A stretch of 64,000 bases of DNA. It comes from Bradyrhizobium oligotrophicum S58 (GTDB taxonomy: Bacteria; Pseudomonadota; Alphaproteobacteria; Rhizobiales; Xanthobacteraceae). Positions 52,518 through 61,410 of the stretch are shown here, in pieces. The position numbers and the translations under genes were made by a program. Positions within the stretch are counted from its first letter, which is position 1; every line of letters starts with the position of its first letter. The stretch lies in assembly GCF_000344805.1 (NCBI RefSeq), contig NC_020453.1, positions 1,922,001 to 1,986,000 of the forward strand, read 5' to 3'. The notes below the pieces were generated by a model, which was given only the letters and a program-made list of their open reading frames with translations, was not told the DNA's origin and did no database searches.

Positions 52518-54683
52518 ATGCCCGCGCTCGCATTTTCCAACAACGATATTGCCGTCGTCGCCTGGACCTTCGATCGCCGCCTGGATGGCTGCCTCGGCTT
52601 CGCCATTCACCGCATCGACGCCAATGGCAACACCGACACCATCCTGCCTGCGCTGGCGCGGTTTGCCGGCCAGACCGCCGACGATCTCAACACCGACCAG
52701 GCCCCGGTGCAGAAATTCTGGTGGAAGGACCTCAAGGCGAAGCGCGGCGGCACCTATAAATATCGCATCGTGCCGATGGGCGGCACGCCCGGCCAGACCT
52801 TGACGCCGCTTGCCGGCGTCGCGCCGCTGGAGAGCAACGAGGTCACGCTGACGCCGGAGCGGCCGCCGTTCCACGTCTATTTCAACCGCGGCATCACCGC
52901 GACGCAGGCGCTGACGCATGCTCTGAACGATCATCCCAGCGTGCCGGCGCTGGCGCCGCACATCCTCGATCCGGACGATCCGATCCGCATCCGCCTGATG
53001 GGCCAGCTGCAGGACGGGCTGACCTCGCTGCTGAAGCGCGCCGATGATGGCGGCGGCACCATCCATGCCGCGCTTTACGAACTCAACGATCCCAACGGGC
53101 TGGAAAAGCAGCTGCAGCACAATCCGAACAGCCGCATCGTGATCCTCGGCAACGAGCAGGGTCCCGACGGCGACGATGCCGATGCCAAGAACCGCGCCGC
53201 GCTGAAGGCGGCCGGCGTCGCCGTGACCGACCGCATCCTCGGCAAGGGCGACATCCCGCACAACAAGTTCATGGTGCTCACCGAGAACGGCAAGCCTGTG
53301 GCCGTGCTGTCCGGCTCGACCAACTGGACCTCGACCGGCCTGTGCACGCAGACCAACAACGCGCTGGTGGTGGAGAGCCCGGAGCTGGCGCAGCGCTATC
53401 TCGGCTATTGGAATGCGCTGAAGGCCGACGTCGACGCCGCCGATGGCGACAAGAAGCAGCTGCAGTCGAAGACCTTGCGCGACTTCGCGCATGCCAACAA
53501 CGCCAGCTCGATCACAAAGCCGATCGATCTCGGGAATGGCGTCACCATCGAGCCGATGTTCTCGCCCAACACGCCGGGCAAGCTCGGCAAGACTCCGAAG
53601 ACGCCCAATGATATGGGCCGCGTGTTCGAACTGATGCAGGGCGCCAAGCACGCCGTGCTATTTCTGGCCTTCGATCCCGGCAACAATTCGATCCTCGACG
53701 TCGCCGGAAAGCTGCTCAAGGACAAGCCCGACCTGTTCGTGCGCGGCGCGCTGACGAGCCCAGTGCGGGCCACCAACTTCTCGGCGGCGCTGCATGCCGG
53801 CGGCCATTCCGAAGGACCGGCGGAGGAGGGGGCGGACGCCGACGCCACGCCGCAGGTGAAGGTCGTCGGCGAGGCCGGCACGCCCAAGAAGCAGGGCGCC
53901 AAGGGCAGCATCGATTTCCGCGGCGTGCCCGCCGGCGCGGTGGGCGCCAAGGACGCGTTCGGCAAATGGGAGACCGAGCTCGCCAAATACGGCTTCGCCA
54001 TCATCCACAACAAGATCGTGGTGATCGATCCGTTCAGCGACGATTGCGTCGTCGTCACCGGCTCGCACAATCTCGGCTTCCGTGCCTCGCACAACAACGA
54101 CGAGAACATGCTGATCATCCGCGGCCACCGCGGTCTCGCCGAGGCCTATGCCTGCCACGTCCTCGACCTCTACGACCACTACGCCTGGCGCTTCCTGCTG
54201 AAGCAGCACCCCGACATCTTCGGCAAGCCGCTGCAATCAGACGACACCTGGCAGGACCGCTACATCAAGGGGGACCAGGAGAAGTCGCCGGAGCTGCGGT
54301 TCTGGATGTCGGCGGCGGGTGGCGCTGCGGCAGGGGCAGGGGCGGGTACGGCGCCGAAGAAGCCGGTGAAGCCCACCGAAGCTACCGGCACCACCACGCC
54401 GGCCAAGAAGCCGGCTGCGAAGACCAAGCCTACCAAGCCGTCGACCAAGCCGGCCAAGAAGGCCCCGAAGAAAGCTGCCGCCGCAGCCAAGACCACCGCC
54501 GGCAGAAAGAAGACCACCAAGAAGAAGGTTGCCAAGAAGGCTTCGAAGACGGCGCAGAAGAAGACCGCCGCTGCGAAGAAGGCAAAGACCAAGAAGACGG
54601 CGAAGCGCCCTGCGAAGAAGACCGCAGCGAAAGCCGCCAAGAAATCGAGGTCAAAGAAGAGTGCTGCGAAGAAGCGGCGATGA
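52518..54683 (+). CDS. Phospholipase-D-like protein with histone-H1-like tail
   Basis: A 720-residue protein with two HKD-type motifs: His248-x-Lys250 in HNKFMVL and His497-x-Lys499 in HNKIVVIDPFSDD, each followed by G-S-x-N-like turns (SGSTNWTS, TGSHNLGF). The N-terminal 110 residues are a separate beta-rich domain. Residues from about 610 to the end are Lys/Ala/Pro/Thr-rich with KPAKKAPKKAAAAAKT-like repeats, resembling eukaryotic H1 or bacterial Hc1 tails, so the protein probably binds nucleic acid. No signal peptide. It may be a nuclease or phosphodiesterase targeted to DNA. Start ATG with AGGAG. Confidence 0.85.
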   Translation: MPALAFSNNDIAVVAWTFDRRLDGCLGFAIHRIDANGNTDTILPALARFAGQTADDLNTDQAPVQKFWWKDLKAKRGGTYKYRIVPMGGTPGQTLTPLAGVAPLESNEVTLTPERPPFHVYFNRGITATQALTHALNDHPSVPALAPHILDPDDPIRIRLMGQLQDGLTSLLKRADDGGGTIHAALYELNDPNGLEKQLQHNPNSRIVILGNEQGPDGDDADAKNRAALKAAGVAVTDRILGKGDIPHNKFMVLTENGKPVAVLSGSTNWTSTGLCTQTNNALVVESPELAQRYLGYWNALKADVDAADGDKKQLQSKTLRDFAHANNASSITKPIDLGNGVTIEPMFSPNTPGKLGKTPKTPNDMGRVFELMQGAKHAVLFLAFDPGNNSILDVAGKLLKDKPDLFVRGALTSPVRATNFSAALHAGGHSEGPAEEGADADATPQVKVVGEAGTPKKQGAKGSIDFRGVPAGAVGAKDAFGKWETELAKYGFAIIHNKIVVIDPFSDDCVVVTGSHNLGFRASHNNDENMLIIRGHRGLAEAYACHVLDLYDHYAWRFLLKQHPDIFGKPLQSDDTWQDRYIKGDQEKSPELRFWMSAAGGAAAGAGAGTAPKKPVKPTEATGTTTPAKKPAAKTKPTKPSTKPAKKAPKKAAAAAKTTAGRKKTTKKKVAKKASKTAQKKTAAAKKAKTKKTAKRPAKKTAAKAAKKSRSKKSAAKKRR

Positions 54684-54818
54684 GCAAGGTTCGTCTCGCT
54701 GACAGGATGGTCTACACCTAGGAACATAGGTCCGGGTGAGCGAAGCGGCATCCGGATTTGCTAGGTCGGCATGTCGCGCCCGCTCACGCAGGCCATGTTG
54801 TGGGAGGCCGCTCTCAGT

Positions 54819-55547
54819 TCAAAACTGATTCGATAGTTCTTCTGCGACAGTATAAAGTGCGGCCATTGCGGTCAGTGCAGAGGCCTTGGTGCAGCTTACT
54901 CCAAGCTTCGCTACTCGCCCAGGGTGAATGAGGTTGCGTGCATCTCTTGCCATGTGCGCAAGCTTTTCTCCGCTAGAGGTTAGAAGTCCGGCTCCTGCAG
55001 CAGCGTCAACGAGCTCAGAAAGAACCATGTCGTTGGGAGCCTTCTTTGTTTTAGAGCCAGCCTTCTCCACAGCCCAAAGCAGTAATGACTCCAACGCAGA
55101 GCCAGCAAATGTCGTTGCCCCCAACCATTCTTGCGCACCAAAGTCTATCCAAGCAGCCCGAGCTTTTTCTTCGATGCCTGCACGCCGGTCAGGGTCGGTG
55201 ATGAACGGCAGTTCGGGCTCAGGTGGAGGAATGGTGTCCCGGCATTGCAACATCAGCTGGCGTATGCGCTCCATTGCGTCCCTGCTGCCCACGTCGCGGA
55301 CGACGATTGTGTCGCCTATTTCCCAACGTGCGACCGTTGCAGCGAGCACGGCTCGGCAGCGAGATAGCTCTAAATAGCTCTGAAATGGCAACTCCATCAG
55401 TTCGCTTGGAACATCATTGAGCAGCGTGAGAATGGTCTTAACTTCTGGTAGGTAGTGGTGCTTAAGTCTTCTATCGTCGATATCGGTGGGTTTTGCTCCG
55501 ATGAGAAGTTCAATAGCTAGCACAACCTCGCTCGGTAGGACGCGCAT
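54819..55547 (-). CDS. Unidentified protein, helical C-terminus, lower GC
   Basis: A 242-residue protein from an ATG with GGAGG RBS. The C-terminal third (TFAGSALESLLLWAVEKAG, then LAHMARDARNLIHPGRV) resembles helical domains of HEPN/abortive-infection-like proteins, but the Rx4-6H site is not clear. GC and codon use are clearly lower than neighbours, suggesting recent transfer. A 27-bp motif just past its stop (54796-54822) recurs near 27.94 kb at the prophage edge. Confidence 0.65.
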   Translation of the reverse strand: MRVLPSEVVLAIELLIGAKPTDIDDRRLKHHYLPEVKTILTLLNDVPSELMELPFQSYLELSRCRAVLAATVARWEIGDTIVVRDVGSRDAMERIRQLMLQCRDTIPPPEPELPFITDPDRRAGIEEKARAAWIDFGAQEWLGATTFAGSALESLLLWAVEKAGSKTKKAPNDMVLSELVDAAAGAGLLTSSGEKLAHMARDARNLIHPGRVAKLGVSCTKASALTAMAALYTVAEELSNQF

Positions 55548-55827
55548 GCGTAGCCTCCAACATTCGGTTCGTGGTTCTGTCCGTGGATCGGTCACTCTGC
55601 GGCGGATCGGCATATTCCCCGGTCGTACCAACTATAAAGTCCGTCGACGATAGACCTGAGTCACGGTGACGCTATATTCAACTAGCACGGTCACGAAACC
55701 AGTGACAGCTGGACACCGCCAAATGGTGCACACGAGCACCGATCTTCATCGCCCTGATCGAAGCGATCGTCTGCGGTCAATCATGCAGAAAGAGCCTTTC
55801 GCCACGAGCCGTTACGGCCGCCGCGCC

Positions 55828-56664
55828 TCACTCGTGCCGCCACACCTTCACTGATGACACCAGCAGGATCACGGCAAGGATCGGCAGCAGCACCTGATCG
55901 GGGACGATGCCGAGCAGACGGCCGCCGATGAAGGTGCCGAGGATCGAGCCGAGCGCCATCACCAGCACGAACGTCTTGTTGTCGGCGACGACGGAGAAGG
56001 CGCTGGACTGGCTGTAGCGGGTGAAGCCGACGATCATCGTCGGCAGGCTGACCGCGAGCGACAGGCTGCCGGCGAGCTTGATGTCGGCGCCGAACAGCAG
56101 CACCAGCGTCGGAATCAGCAGTTCGCCACCGGCCACGCCCATCAGCGCCGCGACGATGCCGATGCCGAAGCCCACGACCACGCCGGCGACGATCTGAGCG
56201 GGGCCGGCCAGCAAGGCCGCGTGGTCAGCCGATCCGTGCCCGAACAGCAACGCGCCGGCGATCAGGACGAGCAGCACCGCCAGCACACGATAGAGATTGC
56301 GCGAGCTCAGGCGCGTCGCCCAGCCGGCACCGAGCCAGGCGCCCGCTAGGCTGCCGGCCAGCAGGTTGACGATGACGGGCCAATGGGACGCGATGGTGCC
56401 GAACGGTACCGTCGCGGCGCGAAACGGCAGCGCAGTGGCGACGACGATCAGGCTCATCGCCTTGTTCAGGATGACCGCCTGCAGCGCCTTGAAGCGGAAT
56501 GGGCCGATCAGCAGTGGCAGCCGGAATTCGGCGCCGCCCAACCCGATCAGCCCACCAAGGGCGCCGATCACCGCGCCGCCGGCGAAGGCCGGGAGTGGAT
56601 TGCCCGTCCTGGGTGGCGTGTCGGTTGCGGTGGGGGACGGATGCTGTGGCGTGGAGCTGGTCAT
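55828..56664 (-). CDS. TauE/SafE family sulfite/sulfonate exporter-like permease
   Basis: A 278-residue membrane protein with about eight hydrophobic segments and the TauE/SafE pattern: GAVIGALGGLIGLGGAEFRLPLL near the N-terminus and the repeat VGFGIGIVAALMGVAGGELLIPTL (about 160-183). Related proteins export sulfite, sulfoacetate or other organic anions. It is monocistronic, and its substrate cannot be told from sequence. Confidence 0.88.
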   Translation of the reverse strand: MTSSTPQHPSPTATDTPPRTGNPLPAFAGGAVIGALGGLIGLGGAEFRLPLLIGPFRFKALQAVILNKAMSLIVVATALPFRAATVPFGTIASHWPVIVNLLAGSLAGAWLGAGWATRLSSRNLYRVLAVLLVLIAGALLFGHGSADHAALLAGPAQIVAGVVVGFGIGIVAALMGVAGGELLIPTLVLLFGADIKLAGSLSLAVSLPTMIVGFTRYSQSSAFSVVADNKTFVLVMALGSILGTFIGGRLLGIVPDQVLLPILAVILLVSSVKVWRHE

Positions 56665-56819
56665 CGGCGAGGCTCATCCTTCGAGTGGCGGGTGTGCCGC
56701 TCGCTCGTGTGAAGATCTACCGAACAAGCCGATGCAAGGCGCCGCCCCTGCTGCCGCGTGGCAGGCGCCCAGCAAGCAGCAGAAGCGAGGCGCGTCAAGG
56801 CATCCGGCTCATCGCGCGC

Positions 56820-57245
56820 CGTCATGTTTGTTCTCGCAAAATTTCTCTTTCGCTTTCCCAGAAATTATGCTCTACTCCGCGTTGTCCGGCCCCAACGAGG
56901 GGACGCTTCGCGGTCGTCACGGACGTCGGGTGCGGGATGCGATGGGCGCTGTGGGTCGCAGCATGGCTTTGCCGTACCGACGAACGATCCCTGGCGCACG
57001 GTGAAGTCGCGTGGTCCTGGCCTCCCGATGCTGAGGTCAAGCCTGCGGGCGTGGCGGATGACGCAGCCTGCGGGTGATGGGGGCAAGACAGCCCGGTCCC
57101 CAGGGAGATCGCGTATAAATCGTAAAGCCATCGCGCAGGGAGGGCCGGGTGTTTCGGCCAGACCTGTGGTTCCTGCCGCCTGCATTTTTTTCGCAGGCGG
57201 GCCACGGGCGCGGCCAGCGCCCGGCCTTCCCTGCGCCCTCAGTTA
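56820..57245. repeat. Probable Bradyrhizobium dispersed repeat
   Basis: Overlapping open frames on both strands here are compositionally odd and mutually exclusive (for example RNYALLRVVRPQRGD on plus, PCAMALRFIRDLPG on minus). They match my recollection of spurious proteins annotated repeatedly in Bradyrhizobium. I treat this as a non-coding repeat; identity cannot be confirmed here. Confidence 0.5.
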
Positions 57246-57376
57246 GGAGAGGGCGGTGAGAATGGCTTATAGCTCGGGCGCAGGGCGCCGCGAGATCGCG
57301 AAAGTGTATCCACATATTCGCAGAAAGCGTATCCGCAGATGTCGTGCGAGCTTCTTGAGTTGGACGTCTCTGCAGG

Positions 57377-57458
57377 CGTCATTGCGAGCGCAGCGAAGCA
57401 ATCCAGGGCGTCACGCGCGGCCCTGGATTGCTTCGTCGCTTCGCTCCTCGCAATGACG
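57377..57458. repeat. Dispersed inverted repeat, copy 2
   Basis: Arms 57377-57408 and 57421-57458 are near-complementary and share CGTCATTGCGAGCGCAGCGA with copy 1 at 51878 (one base differs). The right arm carries a short insertion (TCGCTTCGCTCC). Confidence 0.7.
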
Positions 57459-57591
57459 GAGTATGGAGCAGCGCGTCGTGCGTTACGACCATGATCGACT
57501 GCAGAATCGGGCGACCCGGCGCAACCCGAGGGGCCAGCGTTCGAGATGCAAGAGCTCGTGCTCGTCTCCCTTGCTTCAACAACACCCACAT

Positions 57592-57626
57592 CCCCAAAAA
57601 CAAAAACCCCGCCATTTGCGGCGGGG
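57592..57626 (-). terminator. Intrinsic terminator of ctrA
   Basis: Read on the minus strand: CCCCGCC-loop-GGCGGGG (57626 to 57607), perfect 7-bp stem, followed by TTTTTGTTTTTG. About 50 bp beyond the ctrA stop. Confidence 0.85.
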
Positions 57627-57678
57627 CCCAGTCTGGGAGGAGCAAGCGGTGAGGCTCGCCGGTAAACCCAGTGAAGGA

Positions 57679-58380
57679 TCAGGCGGGGATGCGCTCGTCC
57701 ATGTCGTGCGGCTCGCGCAGCACGTAGCCGCGGCCCCAGACGGTTTCGATGAAGTTGCGGCCTTCGGAGGCATTGGCCAGCTTCTTGCGCAGCTTGCAGA
57801 TGAAGACGTCGATGATCTTGAGCTCGGGCTCGTCCATGCCGCCGTAGAGATGATTGAGGAACATCTCCTTGGTGAGGGTGGTGCCCTTGCGGAGCGAGAG
57901 CAGCTCCAGCATCTGGTATTCCTTGCCGGTCAGGTGCACGCGCTGGCCGCCGACTTCCACCGTCTTGGTGTCCAGGTTGACGACGAGGTCGCCGGTCTGG
58001 ATGACCGATTGGGCGTGGCCCTTGGAACGGCGCACGATGGCGTGGATGCGGGCGATCAGCTCGTCCTTGTGGAACGGCTTGGTCATGTAGTCGTCGGCGC
58101 CGAAGCCGAGGCCCTTGACCTTGTCCTCGATGCCGGCGAGGCCGGAGAGGATCAGGATCGGCGTCTTGATCTTCGAGACGCGCAGCTGCTTGAGCACGTC
58201 GTAACCGGACATGTCTGGCAGATTGAGGTCGAGAAGGATAATGTCGTAATCGTACAATTTTCCGAGGTCGACGCCTTCCTCGCCGAGGTCAGTCGTGTAG
58301 ACGTTGAAGCTTTCAGACTTCAACATCAGTTCGATCGACTGCGCGACGGCGCTGTCATCCTCAATCAGCAAAACGCGCAT
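57679..58380 (-). CDS. ctrA: Cell cycle master regulator CtrA
   Basis: A 233-residue OmpR-type response regulator. Receiver with phospho-acceptor Asp51 in [16 protein letters not shown] and Lys in [13 protein letters not shown]-binding winged helix with [21 protein letters not shown] and [13 protein letters not shown], nearly identical to CtrA proteins. It controls division, DNA methylation, motility and GTA or prophage genes in alphaproteobacteria, and is phosphorylated via CckA-ChpT (chpT at 32.4 kb). Divergent from fliI. Confidence 0.97.
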   Translation of the reverse strand: MRVLLIEDDSAVAQSIELMLKSESFNVYTTDLGEEGVDLGKLYDYDIILLDLNLPDMSGYDVLKQLRVSKIKTPILILSGLAGIEDKVKGLGFGADDYMTKPFHKDELIARIHAIVRRSKGHAQSVIQTGDLVVNLDTKTVEVGGQRVHLTGKEYQMLELLSLRKGTTLTKEMFLNHLYGGMDEPELKIIDVFICKLRKKLANASEGRNFIETVWGRGYVLREPHDMDERIPA

Positions 58381-58802
58381 GCCAGTTCCCCATAGTCGCC
58401 GCTCCGGGCGTCAGGTCGGCCGCCATTGCGGCACTCAAAACGCCTTTGAACAACTGATTCGGATCCTGACGAGAGATGGTTAACAAATCCTGATTCCTCT
58501 CCGCAAGCTCTAACCGTGCAATTTTTGTCGAATCGCCGTAAGGTGTTGCGATGAAGCAGTTTTTCTTAGCCGTCTTCGTTCAAGCTCCATGTTAAGAGAT
58601 GGACCTAACCGACTCTCGGATCTCACCGCTTTTTGAAGGCGGCAAAGCGAAGCACGTCAGTCACTCCAGACCATGACGCAATGATTAATGATGCGAGTAA
58701 ACACAGAGTTAAACCGGCGACGCGAATCTGCCCCTACTTAAGGTTTTCGCAATGAAGGCTGGTTCGCAATGAAGGCTCTCTCGTCATGAAGGCTGTTTCG
58801 TC
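58381..58802. promoter_or_regulatory. Divergent ctrA-fliI control region
   Basis: 422 bp. Four GANTC (CcrM) sites lie on the ctrA side: 58456-58460, 58492-58496, 58530-58534, 58611-58615; a fifth is at 58724-58728 near fliI. A near-match to the CtrA box (TTAA-N7-TTAA) is TTAATGATGCGAGTAA at 58685-58700. In Caulobacter, GcrA-GANTC and CtrA boxes control ctrA and early flagellar genes; here the same inputs are inferred. The tandem start repeats at 58740-58802 are listed separately. Confidence 0.5.
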
Positions 58803-58811
58803 ATGAAGGCG
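58740..58811 (+). repeat. Four 17-bp tandem repeats of the fliI start region (mini-ORF ladder)
   Basis: ATGAAGGC starts at 58752, 58769, 58786 and 58803, exactly 17 bp apart. Units 1-3 each form a six-codon ORF: MKAGSQ (58752-58772), MKALSS (58769-58789), MKAVSS (58786-58806). Each stop TGA overlaps the next ATG as ATGA, and the last overlaps the fliI start. AAGG within each unit sits 8-10 nt before the next ATG and could act as its RBS. Confidence 0.8.
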
Positions 58812-60125
58812 CTGGCCGAGCAGATCAACGATATCGACGCCGTCAACACCTATGGGCGGGTGGTCGGCGTGAAGGGACTCATGGTGGAGATCGCCGGGCC
58901 CATCCATGCGATGTCGGTCGGCGCGCGCATCGTGGTCGAGACCGGCAATAATTACATCCCCGCCGAAGTGATAGGTTTTTCCGGCAAGAATGCCGTGGTG
59001 ATGCCGTTCGCCGGGCTGGAGGGCGTGCGGCGCGGCTGCCGCGCGGTCATCGCCAACGCGGCCAATCAGGTGCGGCCGTCACAGGCCTGGCTCGGCCGCG
59101 TCATCAATGCGATGGGCGAGCCGATCGACGGCAAGGGGCCGCTGCCGCAGGGCGCCTCGCCGGTTCCCTATCGGAACAATCCGCCGCCGGCGCATTCGCG
59201 CCGCCGCGTTGGTTCGCCGCTCGATCTCGGGGTGCGCGCACTGAACACCTTTCTCACCTGCTGCCGCGGCCAGCGGCTCGGCATCTTCGCCGGCTCCGGC
59301 GTCGGCAAATCGGTGCTGCTGTCGATGCTGGCGCGCAACGTCGATGCGGCGGTGTCGGTGATCGGACTGATCGGCGAGCGCGGCCGCGAGGTGCAGGAGT
59401 TCCTGCAGGACGATCTCGGTGACGAGGGCCTCGCGCGCTCGGTCGTCGTGGTCGCGACCTCGGACGAGCCGGCGCTGATGCGACGGCAGGCGGCGTATCT
59501 CACGCTCGCGATCTCGGAATATTTCCGTGACGAGGGCAAGGACGTGCTTTGTCTGATGGACTCGGTGACGCGCTTTGCGATGGCGCAGCGCGAGATCGGG
59601 CTGTCGGCCGGCGAGCCGCCGACCGCCAAGGGCTACACGCCGACGGTGTTCACCGAGCTGCCGAAACTGCTCGAGCGCGCCGGTCCGGGCAGCGGCGACG
59701 GCACTATCACCGGGATCTTCACCGTGCTGGTCGATGGCGACGATCACAACGAGCCGGTGGCGGATGCGGTGCGCGGCATTCTCGACGGCCACGTCGTGAT
59801 GCAGCGTTCAATCGCCGAACGCGGCCGCTATCCGGCGATCAACGTCCTCAAATCCGTGTCGCGGACGATGCCGAAATCGGCCGACCCCGTATTCCTACCG
59901 ACGATCATGCGCGCGCGTCAGGTGATGGCGACCTACGCCGACATGGAGGAGCTGATCCGGCTCGGCGCCTATCGCGCCGGCTCAAGTCCGGAGGTGGACG
60001 AGGCCATCCGGCTGCACGAGCCGCTGGAGGCGTTCCTCCGTCAGCGCAAGGACGAGGTCTCCAGCCTTCATGACGGGTATCGCGAGCTGGAACAGATCCT
60101 GGGGCGCTTGGAAACGGAAAGCTAA
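58803..60125 (+). CDS. fliI: Flagellum-specific ATPase FliI
   Basis: A 440-residue F1-beta-like ATPase. Walker A GSGVGKS (164-170), then [17 protein letters not shown], Walker [27 protein letters not shown], and the type III motif [22 protein letters not shown] segment (here AKGYTPTVF). It energises export of flagellar subunits as a hexamer at the export gate. The start is taken at 58803, the last of four repeated ATGs. Followed by fliJ after 109 nt. Confidence 0.96.
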   Translation: MKALAEQINDIDAVNTYGRVVGVKGLMVEIAGPIHAMSVGARIVVETGNNYIPAEVIGFSGKNAVVMPFAGLEGVRRGCRAVIANAANQVRPSQAWLGRVINAMGEPIDGKGPLPQGASPVPYRNNPPPAHSRRRVGSPLDLGVRALNTFLTCCRGQRLGIFAGSGVGKSVLLSMLARNVDAAVSVIGLIGERGREVQEFLQDDLGDEGLARSVVVVATSDEPALMRRQAAYLTLAISEYFRDEGKDVLCLMDSVTRFAMAQREIGLSAGEPPTAKGYTPTVFTELPKLLERAGPGSGDGTITGIFTVLVDGDDHNEPVADAVRGILDGHVVMQRSIAERGRYPAINVLKSVSRTMPKSADPVFLPTIMRARQVMATYADMEELIRLGAYRAGSSPEVDEAIRLHEPLEAFLRQRKDEVSSLHDGYRELEQILGRLETES

Positions 60126-60234
60126 CTTTGTCGGGTAATCATCCCCTCCATGTAAAGAGTTCAGTCGGCGGGCCCAGGAAGGGCGGCCGGCCCTGTCCCG
60201 CGCCGTCTACGGGACTTCTGGGGAGTATGAGTCG

Positions 60235-60654
60235 ATGAAGTCGCGCGAAACGCTGATCCGTCTGAAGAAATTTCAGGTGGATGAGAAACGCCGCCGGGTG
60301 ACGCAGATCGAGGGCATGATCGCTGACTTCCAGCGCATGTCGGCCGAGCTCGAGCGGGAGATCCAGACCGAGCAGGACCGGGCCGGCATCAACGACCCGA
60401 CCCATTTTGCCTATCCGACCTATGCCAAGGCCGCGATCCAGCGCCGGGAAAACCTGACGCGCTCGGCCGACGAGCTGCGCGCCCAGCTCGAGGACGCCAA
60501 GGCCGCTCTGTCCGAGGCGTTCGAGGAGATGAAGAAGGTCGAGCTGCTCGACGAGCGTGACCAGGCCCGTGAAAAGGCCGAGGAGAGCGCCCGCGAGCAG
60601 GCCGACATGGACTCGATCGGCCTGATGCGCGCCCGGCTCGGCGTCATCGCCTGA
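60235..60654 (+). CDS. fliJ: Flagellar export protein FliJ
   Basis: A 139-residue all-helical coiled-coil protein of the usual FliJ size, directly after fliI. Begins SRETLIRLKKFQVDEKRRRV; the C-terminal half is Glu/Lys/Ala-rich. FliJ couples the FliI-FliH ATPase to FlhA and escorts chaperones. A terminator follows. Confidence 0.9.
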   Translation: MKSRETLIRLKKFQVDEKRRRVTQIEGMIADFQRMSAELEREIQTEQDRAGINDPTHFAYPTYAKAAIQRRENLTRSADELRAQLEDAKAALSEAFEEMKKVELLDERDQAREKAEESAREQADMDSIGLMRARLGVIA

Positions 60655-60683
60655 GCCCGACGCCGTCACGGCCGTCGTTTTCG

Positions 60684-60712
60684 AAAACCCGGGCCGCGAG
60701 GTCCGGGTTTTT
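60684..60712 (+). terminator. Intrinsic terminator after fliJ
   Basis: AAAACCCGG (60684-60692) pairs with CCGGGTTTT (60703-60711), 10-nt loop, followed by T. Ends the fliI-fliJ unit 30 bp after the fliJ stop. Confidence 0.85.
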
Positions 60713-60807
60713 CGTCGCGCCCACCCCGCTGGAGCGCCGCGCGCGATGTGTGCTACGGGAGGACGTGGGCTCGAACGAGGGAGTGGGGCGATTTTCGGGG
60801 ACGCTGA

Positions 60808-61356
60808 ATGCTGACGCCGGCAGAGCTGGTCAGGTTGCTTGCCGCCGTTGCCCAGGGGGACGAGGCCGCATTCGAGCGCCTCTACGCGGCGACGCGCGCG
60901 AAACTCTATGGCGTCGTGCTCCGTATCTTGCACCGACAGGACCTCGCCGAGGAGGTCGTCCAGGAGACCTATGTGAAGGTCTGGAACAACGCCGCCCAGT
61001 TCAACCCCGCGGTGTCTTCCCCGATCACCTGGATGGCCGCCATCGCCCGCAACCGCGCCATCGATCTGGTGCGCAAGCGCGGCGAGCTGTCGTTGGAGGA
61101 TGAGCCCTCCGCGCTCGAGGTGGCGGCCGAGACGCCGGACCCGCTGGCGCGCCGCGAGATGTCGGAGGAGCTCAAGCGCTTGTTGGAATGCGTCGGCCAG
61201 CTCGAGCCCGACCGCCAGAAGCTCGTGCTGCTTGCCTACTATAACGGCTGGAGCCGCGAGCAATTGGCGACCAAGTTCGAGGCGCCGGTGAACACGGTGA
61301 AGACCTGGCTGCGGCGGAGCATGATGGATATCCGCCAATGTCTCGGTCTCGGATGA
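60808..61356 (+). CDS. ECF sigma factor (SigK/RskA-associated type)
   Basis: A 182-residue sigma factor. Region 2: FERLYAATRAKLYGVVLRIL and DLAEEVVQETYVKVWNNA (about 47-64). Region 4: PDRQKLVLLAYYNGWSREQLA and FEAPVNTVKTWLRRSM (about 157-172). The anti-sigma gene follows 54 nt later. Likely activates envelope or stress genes when released. Confidence 0.93.
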   Translation: MLTPAELVRLLAAVAQGDEAAFERLYAATRAKLYGVVLRILHRQDLAEEVVQETYVKVWNNAAQFNPAVSSPITWMAAIARNRAIDLVRKRGELSLEDEPSALEVAAETPDPLARREMSEELKRLLECVGQLEPDRQKLVLLAYYNGWSREQLATKFEAPVNTVKTWLRRSMMDIRQCLGLG

Positions 61357-61410
61357 GGTGTGGTTCGGCTGAGGCAAGAGACCTTGTAGGTGACGTGACC
61401 TGGACCTGTG

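Larger units (their letters stand above)
56665..57678. other. Long repeat-rich gap before ctrA
   Basis: About 1 kb with no believable gene. The part from about 56820 to 57240 resembles, from memory, a repeat scattered in Bradyrhizobium genomes and often mis-called as short hypothetical proteins. A second dispersed inverted repeat (57377-57458) and the ctrA terminator (57592-57626) follow. Confidence 0.5.

Noticed and set aside
56822..57589. Several short frames on both strands before ctrA
   Set aside because: Overlapping, biased composition and repeat-derived; resemble commonly mis-annotated repeats.
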